Shown here piece by piece: positions 22,866-33,900 of a DNA stretch of 64,000 nucleotides. The position numbers and the translations under genes were made by a program. Source of the stretch: Cycas panzhihuaensis (Eukaryota; Cycadophyta); NCBI GenBank assembly GCA_023213395.1, contig CM041465.1, positions 57,357,741-57,421,740 on the forward strand, in the 5' to 3' direction. Position 1 is the stretch's first letter, and every line of letters begins with the position of its first letter. The notes under the pieces are model-generated. The model did no database searches, was not told where the DNA came from, and saw only the letters and a list, made by a program, of their open reading frames with translations.

Positions 22866-23580
22866 ACAAATGAAGTCGTGCTTGGATAGATTAGGTTTCC
22901 TTAGGCATTTCATGGCAAACTTCGCTATAAATGCAAAACCCCTTACTAACTTATTGAAGAAATGGGTCCCATTCATTTGGTCATTGAAGGCCCAGGAAAC
23001 CTTCGAGGAGCTCAAAAGAGCCTTGGCTTTTGCCATGACCTTGGTGCCCCCTCTCTTTGATTGACCCTTCATCCTTTATACCTTGGCCACTGATGAGTCC
23101 TTAGGGGCCATACTCACCCAAGAGGATGACTCAAGAACTGAGAGAGCCATCTACTTCATCAGTCATACCCTAGTTGCTACTGAGCTTAAGTACTCCCTTG
23201 CCAAGAAGGAATGTCTCTCCTTCATGCATGCCACCAAGAAATTTAGGCACTACTTACTTGAAAACATAACTTAAGTGATCATTCAATTTGATCCCTTGAG
23301 GTATTTGCTAACCTAATCTGACTTAACATGTAGGAATGGCAAGTGGGCCATCCTCTTTCAAGAATTTGATCTCCAAATTGTTAAGAGGAAATTGAAGAAG
23401 GGGATAGTGGTCTCCAAACAACTGGCTGATGCCCTCATCCCCAACTCTTTGAACATACCTGTTGATGATTCCCTATCAGATGAGCCCATCTTTTCTATTC
23501 AAGACTCGTCTCCCCATCCATTGACCGATAGTGAGTGGTATGGGGATGTCGTACGATACCTCATTGAATAACACTATTGT
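22866..23580 (+). pseudogene. RT-linked RNase H of element 1
   Basis: The connection block KPLTNLLKKWVPFIW lies near 22940. The RNase H proper follows: LATDESLGAILTQEDDS near 23083, ERAIYFISHTLVATELKYSL, and KKECLSFMHATKKFRHYLLE near 23200. Stops occur at 23064 and after 23274. A segment with LMEG... leads on to integrase. Confidence 0.85.
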
Positions 23581-24686
23581 CCTGATGCTGGTGACAAGGT
23601 AAGGTCACGCATTAGGGCTACTACGGGGTAGTACTTCCTCATGGAAGGGTGTCATACAAGCGATCCTTTGATGGGGTCCTCCTTCGCTCTATCAACCTTG
23701 ATGAAGTGAACTAGATACTTTGTGAGTGTCATAGCAGCATTTGCGGGGGTCACTTTGGGGGCCAATCCATGGCCCAAAGGATCCTTCACATGGGTTACTA
23801 TTGGTCGTCCCTCTTCAAAGATGCCCATGCCTATGCCTTATGATGTCGTAGGTGTCAAGAGCACGCCAACGTTATTTGTTTGCCTTTTGAGGCCCTGCAC
23901 TGCATTGTCTCTCCATGGCCTTTCTCCTAGTAGGGATTAGACCTTATTAGGGCTATAACCCCTCCTTCTTCATCACAGCACAAGTTCATCTTGACTACGA
24001 TAGAAAATTTCACTAAATGGGCTGAAGCAGTCCCTCTATCCTCCACTTTTAATAAGACAATAGCTACTTTCATCTACTAGCATATTATTTATCGATTCGG
24101 GGTTCCTGACGTCTTGATCATGGACAACAGAACCCCCTTCTGTAATAAGGAAATGGATGAGCTTTATGGGAAGTTTAGAATATCTCATAAGACTTCCTCT
24201 CCTTATTACCCCCAGGCCAATGGCCAAATCAAATCTTTCAACAAAACTCTCATAAACATCCTAAAGAAAACCATCACTCAATCTCAAAAAGATTGACATC
24301 TTCAACTTTCTTCTGCCCTATGGGCGTACTGCACTTCCATCTGCACAGTGATAGGGATAACTCTGTAGTCCTCCCTTTGGAAGTTGAAATTCCTTCCTTG
24401 CATGTTTCCCTTTGAGGTCTTGTAGATGAGGAATCCTATCGCTAGGCCCGTCTCCTTGACCTTGAAGCTTTAGATGAGAGATGTTTGGCCGTGTATCAAG
24501 CGAATCTCACCTCCAAAGCTAGGGTGTGAAGAACATATGACAAATACCTTCGACCTCATTGTTTGCATCTTAGGGACTATATCCTCAAGTTAGAGTATTT
24601 CCATAACTGCTTGTCTAAATTCATACCTAAATAGGTTGGTCCATTCGTTGTTCTCAAAAATCTCAATAACGATGCCTATATGATTG
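23581..24686 (+). pseudogene. Integrase of element 1, truncated by element 3
   Basis: Zinc-binding residues are recognisable near 23700-23860. The second core Asp is in IMDNRTPFCNKEMDELYGKF at 24117. The third acidic residue is replaced by Lys (NGQIKSFNKTL near 24222), the same change as in element 2. The coding region ends at 24686 in the C-terminal domain (sequence related to GNDAYMI), where the opposite-strand LTR of element 3 begins. The last five bases GATTG are the expected left TSD copy for element 3. Confidence 0.85.
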
Positions 24687-25971
24687 TGGAATCGCGTCTA
24701 TGGGATGGTAACTACACCTGGTTAGGATTACGTTAGTCAACAAAAGGCTTCAAAATATAGAGTCAATCTAATAAGTAAGGGAAATCACCCACACAAGGTG
24801 TCCATGTGTCGGAATGTAGGTTCAAGACCCATAGATGGCATACAACTTCCCTCTAGGTAACTCAGTTTTAGTCTTGGGAGTAGCACAAGCGAGGGATATC
24901 CTCGATTTCCTGAGTAACCTCAAGATATAGATCTTCCCACCCTTGGATAGCTAGAAGGGAAGGGGAAGACCCAACGAGGGGATGGATTCTCATGGGAAAT
25001 GAAGAGATGCGAATGTAATATATGTGGATAAGTGACACAGGAGGTACACGCTTGCAAGGGTGGTGTTGGATAACCACCTAGTGTACGGGACTAACCCAAA
25101 GGAGAAGATGTCAAGGTTGTTTAGTTAATGTGGGTATAATAGAGTTAGAGGAGGATGTGCTAGAGGATGAATCCTCCTTAGGTTAACCCACCTAAAGAGA
25201 TTTTGGGATGATGAAGGACGATAGCAAAGGAAGCTTTTACCATCCCATGTGTGAAGGGTTCAACCTTCGATATGTGATGGTAAAATGGTATCTAACTAGC
25301 TATATGTGTAAATAAGAGATAAATGGATTATATGAAAATAACAAATATACTCTCGTCTACTCTCAAAAGTAAGTACTCACTCTCTTATCACTTTAAAAGG
25401 AAAAAAAAGGGAATGAAGAATGCAAACCAATCAAGCACAAATATGCATGTTAAAGATGCAAAGCCTAAAAGGGGCTATATGCAATCAAGCGGAAAGAGAG
25501 AAGGTATAGTTCCTATCTCATGCTCTTTCCTAAGAATGCAAGCGTAATATGCATATGCAAATGGTAGGTGCAAATTAGTTTCTTTTCTCTTTCCCTTTTA
25601 TGTTTTGATTATGCAAGCAAGTAAACTTAAAAGATAAGAAAAAAGAAAAGAGCTATGAAGAGAGGGGGGTAGCGTACTTATAAGGTTATGCGGCTGAAAC
25701 AAGGATGTCGTCTTGTGTCGCACTTGCTTCCCCTTTTCCCTTTTCCCAACGTGTGGGTGACATAGAGCAACGACGTTGGGGCTTTCTTACCTTCCTCAAA
25801 CTAAAAGGAAAAGACAAGAAAAACAAAGAAAAATTCTATGCTAGAAACAAAAACTGCCAAGGAAACAAAAGTGAGAGATGTACTCAGATTTAAGCAGTTC
25901 TTCTCTGTGGATGGCGCGACAGAACCTGCAATCACAAAAGTACTCTACCCCTTTTCCAAGGGGCTACTAGA

Positions 25972-25976
<5 letters not shown>

Positions 25977-26053
<77 letters not shown>
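25977..26053. repeat. (AT)n microsatellite, about 77 bp
   Basis: An uninterrupted AT run inside the 3' LTR of element 3. The sister LTR at 9280-9295 has only a short ATATATAT there, so it expanded after insertion. Confidence 0.97.
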
Positions 26054-26055
<2 letters not shown>

Positions 26056-27122
26056 TGTAAAGTGCCCAAAATATTGTAAGCAAAGCACTTTAATCAAAGT
26101 AAATCCCTAACTAGGAAAACAACTTCCAATCTCTTCAATACAAGCAAGACAAGACAAAGGACGTGCATGGGTAGCCTCAGAATGGCTAACCCACCAATGT
26201 ATACACCTCCATGCTACCCCCAAGCACATGAACAATAAATTGAGACAGCCTAAGTAGCAACTAACAGTGAGAGAAATAGGTAGCTCAAGGTTTGTAAATA
26301 TTACCGACATTGCAAATGTTGCAGTATGCAACGTTTGTAACTTTTGACCAATCCAAAATCCAAGGATGATATGTGACACAACTAAGGGCTGGAATCTATG
26401 CCCATGTAAGACACTCAGGCCTAAAACCAGCGTAGCAAGGGGCTACGTATGTTGATACCAGCGATGACCTTCTTCTGAAAGCTCCCAGGTAGCTCAAGAA
26501 AGGCACAAGTGAGGAGGAGGAAAAGGGGAGAAGGGGGTTGCCCTTAAGGAGCATGCCTAGTTGGGTGCAGAACGTACCTTAGCTCCTTTCTCTTGCCCTT
26601 TTAGGACCTCTCCTTATAGCCTCCTTGGAGAAACCAGGAAAGAGCAGGAAGGTAGGGGGACAGATAAGAAAGGATAAAGGGGATGCCTCATGTATGTGAT
26701 GGAAAAATTATGAAAAGAAAAGTACACGAGGTAATCCAATCTCTTTTAGGGAAGCTAAAAGGAACAAAATGTAATAAACATGAAGTGGCACCTGCTATGG
26801 ATGGATTGGTGGTAGGTATGCTTGAGAAAATGATAGATCTATGAAGCTTGTAGGTGGATCCCTGCAGGAGCTACGAAACCTAAAGAGAAGCTTGGTGAAA
26901 CTTGATGATTATACGTGGAGGTGAGACTTGGAGCATATCCTTTCTTGGAGAAGCTTGTTATTAGGCCTGCTATCACAGATCTAAGCTAGAGAAGACAAAT
27001 CTTAGGTTGGGACATAGGTATCTCAGATGTTGTAGGGCGTTCCTATAGAAAATTGCATATGAAAGTAGAAGAAGATAAGAGAATAGATGGAAGAAGAGAG
27101 GGAAAAATGAAGTCTTTTTAGG

Positions 27123-27129
27123 TTTTATA
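27123..27129 (-). promoter_or_regulatory. TATA box of element 3 3' LTR
   Basis: TATAAAA on the minus strand, in the same GGTTAGGTATAAAACC context as in element 2. Confidence 0.7.
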
Positions 27130-27266
27130 CCTAACCCTAACTTAATTAGACAATTAGGGTTAGGTTAGGATATGAGGGATCACTAAGTCACGTGGCAGTT
27201 TCACGAAAAAGTAAAATTTTCCACCGCAGGTTTAAAAAAATGATTTGTGACAGTCGCCCTGTGGCA

Positions 27267-27288
27267 AACTTCGCGGTACCGTGAAGTT
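27267..27288. promoter_or_regulatory. GGTACC-centred palindrome in element 3 LTR
   Basis: AACTTCGCGG and CCGTGAAGTT flank a central TA. Ten of eleven pairs match. It lies about 140 bp upstream of the TATA box on the minus strand. Confidence 0.75.
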
Positions 27289-27847
27289 CACTGTGGTACC
27301 ATGACATTTGCTGCGGTATAATAATAGAAGCAAAAATAAGAGAAGAAAAGGTACCTAGGAGCCATAAAGGAGGGTACCCCAGGCCTAGGAGGGGTTGGCC
27401 CTCTGTTCAAGTGGCTGGGAACAATCATATGGAAGGGATGACCTAGACTAGATGGAGTACCAGAGAGGTAAGATTCCCAGGAAGTTGGCAAATAGATAGG
27501 AATCCATAAATCGCACCTAGCGGGGTGCTAAGAGCTGTGATGTAGCGATAAGGGTGTGAACATATCACACAGGATGGGTGATGCTTGAGACAACATGGAG
27601 GTGCATAGAAGGGTTATGGAGTGCTATGGGAATGCATGTCCTATGGATCGTCATAGGCTAAAAGAGTGTCAAGCAATATGATCAAGCAGTGGATGCAAGA
27701 TGATTACTCAAATGCATCAATCAGTCATACAGTAAAATGATGCTTCAGTTTACCTTTCTAGAGAAGTAGTAAAGGCAAAGGATAGAAGCATACCTGCACT
27801 TACCTGAGTTGACTTGCCACAAACACGTTCCCGATAGCTGGGAAACA

Positions 27848-27858
27848 CTGCCCCCTTG
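27848..27858 (-). other. Polypurine tract of element 3
   Basis: CAAGGGGGCAG on the minus strand, directly before the LTR start. It would prime plus-strand DNA. Confidence 0.8.
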
Positions 27859-28339
27859 GCAGCAGAGCCTCGTAGCTCAAAGGCTTAATGCGACAGTGAA
27901 TGCTGGAAACATAATGTTAGTAACATATATATACAAATAAACATAACAATGGTGTGAGCCAAGGGTGATGGTGAGTGTCATGGTAGAACGCGTCGGTGTA
28001 GAGGCAAAGGCGAGATAACATAGGGGCTACCTATGTGTCACCGTATAGACAATAGGCAAAGATAACATATGAGGGGGATGCCCACATCACAAGAGTACAA
28101 TGGAAGGGTGGTGATGACCATACATAAGATCAGACAGATGCCATGAATAAGGTTCTATGTGCAGAAGATGAGCCAACACCAGTGGAAGTTATGTGCTAAG
28201 AGAACTGCTAAGAGTATAGTGAAGAAAACAAACCTAGTGATCACCATAGTTTAACCTCATTAACGGCCAGCTTTTAGAGGTGTGAACGGATCATAATATA
28301 AAGTACAGGATGACCTGAGACTTGGGAACCTAGGCAACT
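27859..28339 (-). other. Spacer between aRNH and polypurine tract, element 3
   Basis: About 480 bp without a conserved open frame. It aligns with 43952-44359 of element 4, so it is a normal part of the family, probably 3' untranslated. Confidence 0.6.
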
Positions 28340-28773
28340 AGACAAGTCTCTCAAGGTGGATCGATAAGAAGAGGGATGCAATGCTCAAGGACGAGACGAA
28401 CCAGGCTGTCTACCTCAACATTAAGAGCCTAAGGAATGTGTTAGATGTCAACGGATGGAAAACAAGCTAACAAGGATCTAGCAGTCGAGGCAAGGGCTCT
28501 CAGGCATGGGCACTGCACCTGGTAGACTTGGGTGAGATGTGGAACCACAACCTGAGAGTCGTAGAGGAGGATGATGGGTCCGTGGTGAAAGTAGAGCGCA
28601 TTAGTAAGGGCCCCAATAATAGTTGTGTACTCAGCTTCATTAATCATGGCCTTAGGAAGGAAGATCTTGGAATGCATAAAGTCATGTTTGGAAGGGTCAT
28701 GGAGAATCCATGCAGTGGCAGAAGGGCTTGGGTTGCCGCAGCTTCCGCCATTAGTGAAAATGAGTAATCCCAT
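28340..28773 (-). pseudogene. Archaeal-type RNase H (aRNH) of element 3
   Basis: A second RNase H, distinct from the RT-linked one. The start Met is at 28773: MGLLIFTNGGSCGNPSP. Then follow AWILHDPSKHDF, NEAEYTTIIGAL near 28635, YDSQVVV near 28565, and, past a TAG at the expected Arg of HIPR, ALNVEVDSLVRL near 28405. This matches the plant RVT_3/archaeal RNase H pattern FTDGGS - EAEY - DSQ - EADxL. The first catalytic Asp is Asn (FTN), as in element 4. It lies between the antisense gene and the polypurine tract, outside pol. In Tat elements such a domain is thought to help remove the RNA primer; that role is family knowledge, not seen here. Confidence 0.85.
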
Positions 28774-29854
28774 GACATAAAGAATGGAGGTCTCGATAAA
28801 GAAAGTCCTGACAGGATTGGTAGGTGAAGAGGACTCAATAATATGAAACCTTCATGGGAGATTCAAGTGGCTATCAATGAAGGTCGCAGAGGGCAGGAAG
28901 ACCCAGCAATGAAGCTACTCAAGGGCAAAGAAGACTATCTGGTGGACGGGAAAGAACTGGCGGCGAAAAGGCCCCTCTAGGGGTACTAAAGGTCACTTAA
29001 GGAAGTGAAGCGCGGTCCCAAGTGGGGGGACGCTTCCTTTGGGAGCCCTAGAGGTGCGAACGGGCAACAAAAATAGGTTCAGGATGGCGAGACGAGCCAA
29101 ATGAATATAAACTCAAGTATATATGGAGGTGGCACACAAAACGAGGTAGAAGGGGCCTCACAAGGCTAAAGAGGGGGTGCTATAAATGCACCCAAAAGGT
29201 AAGAAGAAAAGAGGGCCACAGAGGCAAAATGGGAGATAGACCTATAAGGCAAAGGTGATCATGAGAGGGATATGGTCCCAAGGGTTGTCGCGGCGAGAGA
29301 AGTGGAAGAGGTACTCATCGAGCCCTCCGCCTAGACAAGGAAAACTTAGTGAAAACGGGATTCATTTTCATGGGCTCATGATCAATTCAAAGCCCTTATC
29401 CATACGCAGTGGAGCGCCGCCTGATTTTGGAGGCACGTAGAGAGAGATTAGACCATCGAATCGGGATGTAGAGACAGCCAGTGGGATCGAGGAGTCAAGA
29501 TGGTGGTAGCGAGGCTGGATCCAGTGAGCAGATTGTCATTTTCCCAACCCATCTTGTTGTTTAAACTTAATGGATTTTTAATGCTTTTTAGTGTAGTTTT
29601 TAGCTCCCTTAAGGGAGAATTGATATCTCCTAGAGTCTAAATTGGACCCAGCGAGAAGGGGGGACTGAGGCATTAGGTAGCCTTGGTCATGGTGAGCCTG
29701 AGTATGGCCCATCCAGGTAAAAAATCTTAGATTTTTGGATGGAAAACCCCCCTTAATGTGGGGGTACAACTGGCCCCACTGTAAAGATTGTGGTGCTACG
29801 AACTTTGCCATGGGGCTGCTAAGTTTGCACTAAAAAATTAGTAGGGCCCCATGT

Positions 29855-29908
29855 TAAACTCTATGGTACCACAGAGTTTAGCCACAGAGTTTAGCTACAG
29901 AGTTTAGC
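29855..29908. promoter_or_regulatory. GGTACC palindrome plus three 13-bp direct repeats
   Basis: At 29855-29880, TAAACTCT and AGAGTTTA flank a core of TGGTACCA, with 12 of 13 pairs matching. Overlapping it, (C/T)ACAGAGTTTAGC repeats three times, at 29870, 29883 and 29896. The architecture matches the LTR palindromes. Confidence 0.75.
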
Positions 29909-29935
29909 ACGGTGTGAAGGCAAATAGACTAAAAA

Positions 29936-29942
29936 TATAAAG
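29936..29942 (+). promoter_or_regulatory. TATA-like box before the antisense gene, element 3
   Basis: TATAAAG, about 130 bp upstream of the first conserved codon block of the antisense gene. The equivalent site in element 4 (about 45872) is weaker (CTATAGAAAA). Confidence 0.4.
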
Positions 29943-30064
29943 GATGGATCAAAGGAGTGCCAAACCTCAACCAGTAAGGAATGAGGGGCAGGAAGAAATG
30001 AGGGGAAGTCCTAAAGGCAGGTAGGCATATCTAGATGAGTTCTGACTAGTTTTTGGGCTATTTT

Positions 30065-31975
30065 GCAGGAGGTTATTACGGTGGACAACTATGAGAATAT
30101 AAGGGTGGTAATACTCAGCTTTATTGAGATGATGTCCCATGGGGACAGGTGAATACTGGGAAGATGTGGCCTATTGAAGGCCATTCAGACACCACAGTAT
30201 ACGTCAGATCAGTGCCTCCTAGTGGACATAGTCTCACACTAGGATCGACAGAGGCATGTATTCCACCTCGCCTAAGTGGGAGATGTCACAGTCACACCAA
30301 GAGACATCTAGAGGATCTTGGGGGTACCGGTAGTAGGAGCACCAGCATCGTTAGGGGCATTACCTAGTAATGATGCTACACACAGGGAGGTAACCACCTA
30401 CTTCACAAGTCAAGACCGGTGGAAGAGGAGAGGCATACTTATGCAGAGCATGATTATGTTTAGGATTCCTCAGGTGAGGAAGTTGATTACATTGTGGATT
30501 CTCTTTCAGATATCCTGGAAACAGAACTACAAGGACATACCCAGTGGATGAATGGATATTATGAGGAGATGCGAGGCTAGGGAGAGGCTAGATTGGGCTA
30601 CACTGATAGTGGTAAACTTGATCACCCAGTTGGATGCCATCAGGGTGGCCGGGAGAGGAGGATTATCATATAGCACGTTGCTGCAGTGTTGGTTTTTTGA
30701 CCATTTCGGGGTAGTGGCGGCACCAGCAGGAGGACCGCATCCTATCTCAGCATGGGCTCCCATGGTCCACAGGTGGCAGACTCAGTTTAGGGGGACCGAG
30801 GACTAGGCACACATTTGATGCTTAGTGGAGGCTATATCACTAGACCTTCTCACCATGGAAGACTACACGACAGACCTATATAGAGGGGTGAGATGGGACA
30901 ATGATGATGAGGTAGGAGGAGTCAGAGATGGCCTCGGAGGAGACGATGACGATGGTGGTGATGATGGGGTAGGCCCATCAGAAAAAGTAGGTGGAGAGGC
31001 AGATCCATCAGGGACCGCAGGAGGAGAGGCAGGACCATCAGGAGCCACAAGAGGAGAGGCGGGTCCTTCAGGGACTGCAAGGAGAGGTGGAGCACCTCAG
31101 ACGCCAGTCCTAGGGTTGAGGATAGTGGGGAGAGCCTGGGTAGTGGTAGCACTAGTGGAGGAGGGTAGAGGTACCCTGGCTAGTTAGGTTATCAGCAAGG
31201 TGGTATCGGAGGAGGAGGAGGTACCAGTAGTAAAGGGAGGACCCGAGGAGGAGGTGATCATCCGAGTTGGGAAGCTGGCAGTCCTAGTAGGTGAGATACT
31301 ACCTTTTCCTGCCGTCCTTCGATCACCAGATATCTAGTTGTGTTGTTTTATTTTGTTTGTTTGGTATACATATATGGATATACATATACTGACATATGGT
31401 GTATTAGATCTCGCAAGAGCAGTGGATATTGGGAGGTTAGTTGAGGTAATAGTCTAGGAGATGTTCTCCTGGGCCTACACGGAGGGACAACCTCCCATCC
31501 AGGCAAGAGAGGAGCCACGGTCAGTAGGAGCCCACATGACAACATTCGCCCCATTGGTTAGGGCCAGAGACATGTCGGTAGCAGAGTCCTAGGAGCACGA
31601 GGTGTGGGTGGGACGTCTACAGGGCAAGCTGGATGATACTAGAGTGGAGAGGGACACTCTATGAGGCCAGGTCCAAGCACTGGAGGCTCAGGGAGGAGCA
31701 GGAGGTGATGCAGAGACTCGCATCAGGGTAGCGGTGTTAGAGGAGCGACTTTGAGGGATGGAGGAGATGCTCCGGAGGGCAGAGAGAGAGAGGGATTATA
31801 TCCAAGCTTGATATGATCAGGTAGTGGATCAGATGGCGTTGAGGTTATTGTAGAGCAGGACACATACTCATATAGTGACAATGACCCTGAGGAGGCCTCA
31901 GGATGAGGGGAGCGAGGCAAGGAGCTCCCAGAGGTGCAGGAGGAGTCTGGGAGATATGTGGTCCCCAAGAGAGGG
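30065..31975 (+). pseudogene. Antisense gene of element 3 (PMD-like N-terminus, acidic linker, coiled coil)
   Basis: Encoded opposite to pol. The N-terminal part shows, across stops, FIEMM near 30120, RCGLL near 30168, FHLA*VGDVTVTPRDI near 30265 and GVPVVGAP near 30320. Later blocks are LDWATLIVVNLITQ near 30590 and GLSYSTLLQCWFFDHFG near 30665. The pattern 'F.L...GE.T.TL.D...LLG.P..G' followed by 'L..L..W....FG' resembles plant mobile domain (MAIN/MAIL-type) proteins. Then come YRGVRWDNDDE near 30880, a Gly/Pro/Asp-rich linker, the intron at 31291-31417, and a coiled-coil exon to about 31975. The intron acceptor AG has decayed to AA here. The function is unknown. PMD assignment is by eye and needs a profile search. 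Confidence 0.65.
31291..31417 (+). other. Intron of the antisense gene, element 3
   Basis: Donor GTAG|GTGAGATAC. By alignment with the other copies the acceptor was at 31416, but its AG reads AA; the nearest AG ends at 31417 and would shift the frame by one. Confidence 0.6.
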
Positions 31976-32801
31976 ATTACATAGACCAGGAGACGATACA
32001 GCAGGAGCAGGAGAGCATTAGAGGGTAGGAGATACCAGTTTTGATTTGGGAAAGTATTGGACCTCTAGGGAGTCACCATATGTTACCACATGATTGTACT
32101 CCTCCTTGTAAGGATTCTAGCTTCCCATGGATGATGTACCATACCATTTGTATGATATGACACATTATGATTTTATGTATATAGATGGTGCCATTGGTAC
32201 CCTATTTGACATATGATGCTTTGTGTGATGACACATGATGATGGATGATATTGCATTCACTTTTATATGTATGTTTGTGTTTATATATGTGAGGGTGCAC
32301 AGGTGTACAAGGAGCTATAGATCATGATGTTTTAAGCTGATTATCATATGGTTTATGTTTAAGGCTTGTTCGAGTTGCACGCACTTCCTTTCATACACGA
32401 CCACATTCCTAGTAGGTGCACACATGATCACCATAAGCATCGACAATGGACATATATGGGGTTAGGAGATAGGGAACCATACATGTCCACATAGGAGCAT
32501 AGCAGAATATACAAAGGAAGTGCTAGCGAGAAAGGGAGTAACGATACTCCAATATGTCATCCTAGTTGGGGAGTATTTCCAGGTCTAAGAGTGACAAGAA
32601 CAACACACCAATGACAGGAACAACACATCCAATTTGGAGGACAGGGCCTCTAAAGAGAGGGGGACAAGGGGATTTCGTAGGATGAACCCAAAAAGAGCAA
32701 GAAGGCCACTCTAAACCGCCATTCCACCTATGGCTAGGGGGAATGGGGATGCGCCTAAAGTGGTAGTTTAGGCTCATTTTAGAGCACAAAGAAAGAAGTA
32801 G
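31976..32801 (-). other. Spacer between antisense gene and integrase, element 3
   Basis: Counterpart of 17463-18227. It has no coding frame shared between copies. AT-rich 3'-end-like sequence lies at about 32130-32300. The first 60 bp next to the integrase stop are conserved in all three copies. Confidence 0.6.
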
Positions 32802-33900
32802 TCATGCATAATTTTTTTTTAGGAATTTCCTATTAATGGCCTTCTTGAATTCGAGACCTTCCAAAGTGGCGATCTTGTAAGCGTTTTCCCGAGGCTCTTG
32901 AGAACGACGAAGGGACCAACCCATTTAGGTCTAAATTTAGTTAGGCGGTCATAGAGATACTCTAGTTTGAGGACGTAGTCCTTAGGATGTAAAGGGTGGG
33001 AGCAAAGGTGTTTGTCATATGTCCTCTATGCCCTAGCCTTAGAAGCGATGTTTGCTTAGTAGGTGGTCAAGCACTTCTCGTCGAAGGCCTTGACGTCTAA
33101 GAGGTGAGCCTGGCGAATAGACTCCTCATCGACAAGACCTGAAAGAGAGACTCACAAGGAGGTAATCTCCACTTCCAATGGGAGAATTGCCTTTGTTCCA
33201 TAGACTAGGGAGAAATGGGTCATTCCCGTAGTTGTACAGGTAGACGTGTGATATACCCATAGAGCGAAAGAGAGATGAAGATACCAATCTCTTTGAGATT
33301 GGGCTACGGTTTTCTTTAAAATATTTGTAAGGGTTTTATTGAATGATTCAACTTAGCCATTAGCTTGGGGGTAATAGGGAGAGAAAGTTTTATGAGAAAT
33401 TTTGAATTTCTCACAGAGTTCATCCATCTCCTTATTACAGAAAGGAGTCCCATTGTCCGTGATCAAGACATTGGAAACTCTGAAACAATAGATGATATGC
33501 TAGTAGACAAAGGTGGCTATTATCTTACCAGAAGTAGTGGTCAAAGGAATTTCTTCTGCCCATTTAGTAAAGTACTCTGTAGCAGTCAAGATAAACTAGT
33601 GCTATGACGAAGAGGATGGGGATATGGCTCCAATAAAGTCCAACCCCCATTGGGAGAAGGGCCATGGAGATATGACAGGATGGAGAGCCTCAGAAGGTAG
33701 GTGAGTGATATTAGCGTGCTCCTAGCATCGTCGACATCTCAGGGCGTAGGCATGGGCATCCTTAAAGAGGGATGGCTAGTAATACCCCATACAAAGGATC
33801 CTTTGGGCCATAGATTGGCCCCCAAAGTGGCCCCCGCAAATGCCATTGTGACATTCATAGAGTATTTGGTTTGCTTCATCAGGGTTGACACATTAAAGAA
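32802..33900 (-). pseudogene. Integrase of element 3
   Basis: Minus-strand integrase. Zinc-binding residues are near 33860-33720 (HNGICGGHFGG, CRRC). The core has LDFIGAI near 33640 and VLITDNGT near 33480. The third acid is kept: NG, a stop in place of Gln, then VESFNKT near 33350. The C-terminal part includes the block conserved with GKFLKK and ends at 32802. Unlike elements 1 and 2 this copy keeps all three catalytic acids, but several stops interrupt it. Confidence 0.88.

Larger units (their letters stand above)
1172..24686 (+). mobile_element. Element 1: Tat/Ogre-like Ty3/gypsy retrotransposon, outer host of the nest
   Basis: The element starts with a 2.9-kb LTR (TG at 1172) and a primer site at 4095, followed by gag and protease to 7489. 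It is interrupted by element 2 (7490-21437) and resumes with the protease-RT linker, RT, RNase H and integrase to 24686. There it is interrupted again by element 3 on the opposite strand. Its own antisense gene, aRNH and 3' LTR would lie beyond the right edge. The five bases GTCAT at 1167-1171 should be the left TSD copy. Lineage rests on the primer-site type, the long LTR and family resemblance to elements 3 and 4, which keep the extra RNase H. Confidence 0.8.
24687..27847 (-). repeat. 3' LTR of element 3 (3,161 bp)
   Basis: On the minus strand it begins TGTTTCCCAGCTATCGGG at 27847 and ends CGCGATTCCA at 24687. It carries a TATA box (27123-27129), a GGTACC palindrome (27267-27288) and an AT microsatellite (25977-26053). 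Confidence 0.9.
28774..30064. promoter_or_regulatory. Divergent spacer between aRNH and antisense gene, element 3
   Basis: About 1.3 kb between two outward-facing genes. The stretch 29230-29520 is well conserved with 45230-45510 of element 4. From 29855 it holds a palindrome, three 13-bp repeats and a TATA-like box facing the antisense gene. No reading frame is conserved between copies. I infer that it holds the start sites of one or both genes. Confidence 0.55.

Noticed and set aside
25977-26110. Open frame encoding an Ile-Tyr repeat protein
   Set aside because: It is an artefact of the AT microsatellite in an LTR.
30825-31187. Open frame with GG/DD/PSG repeats as an independent host gene
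   Set aside because: The same frame occurs at 19401-18982 and 46713-47189 at the same place in sister elements, so it is the acidic linker of the antisense element gene.
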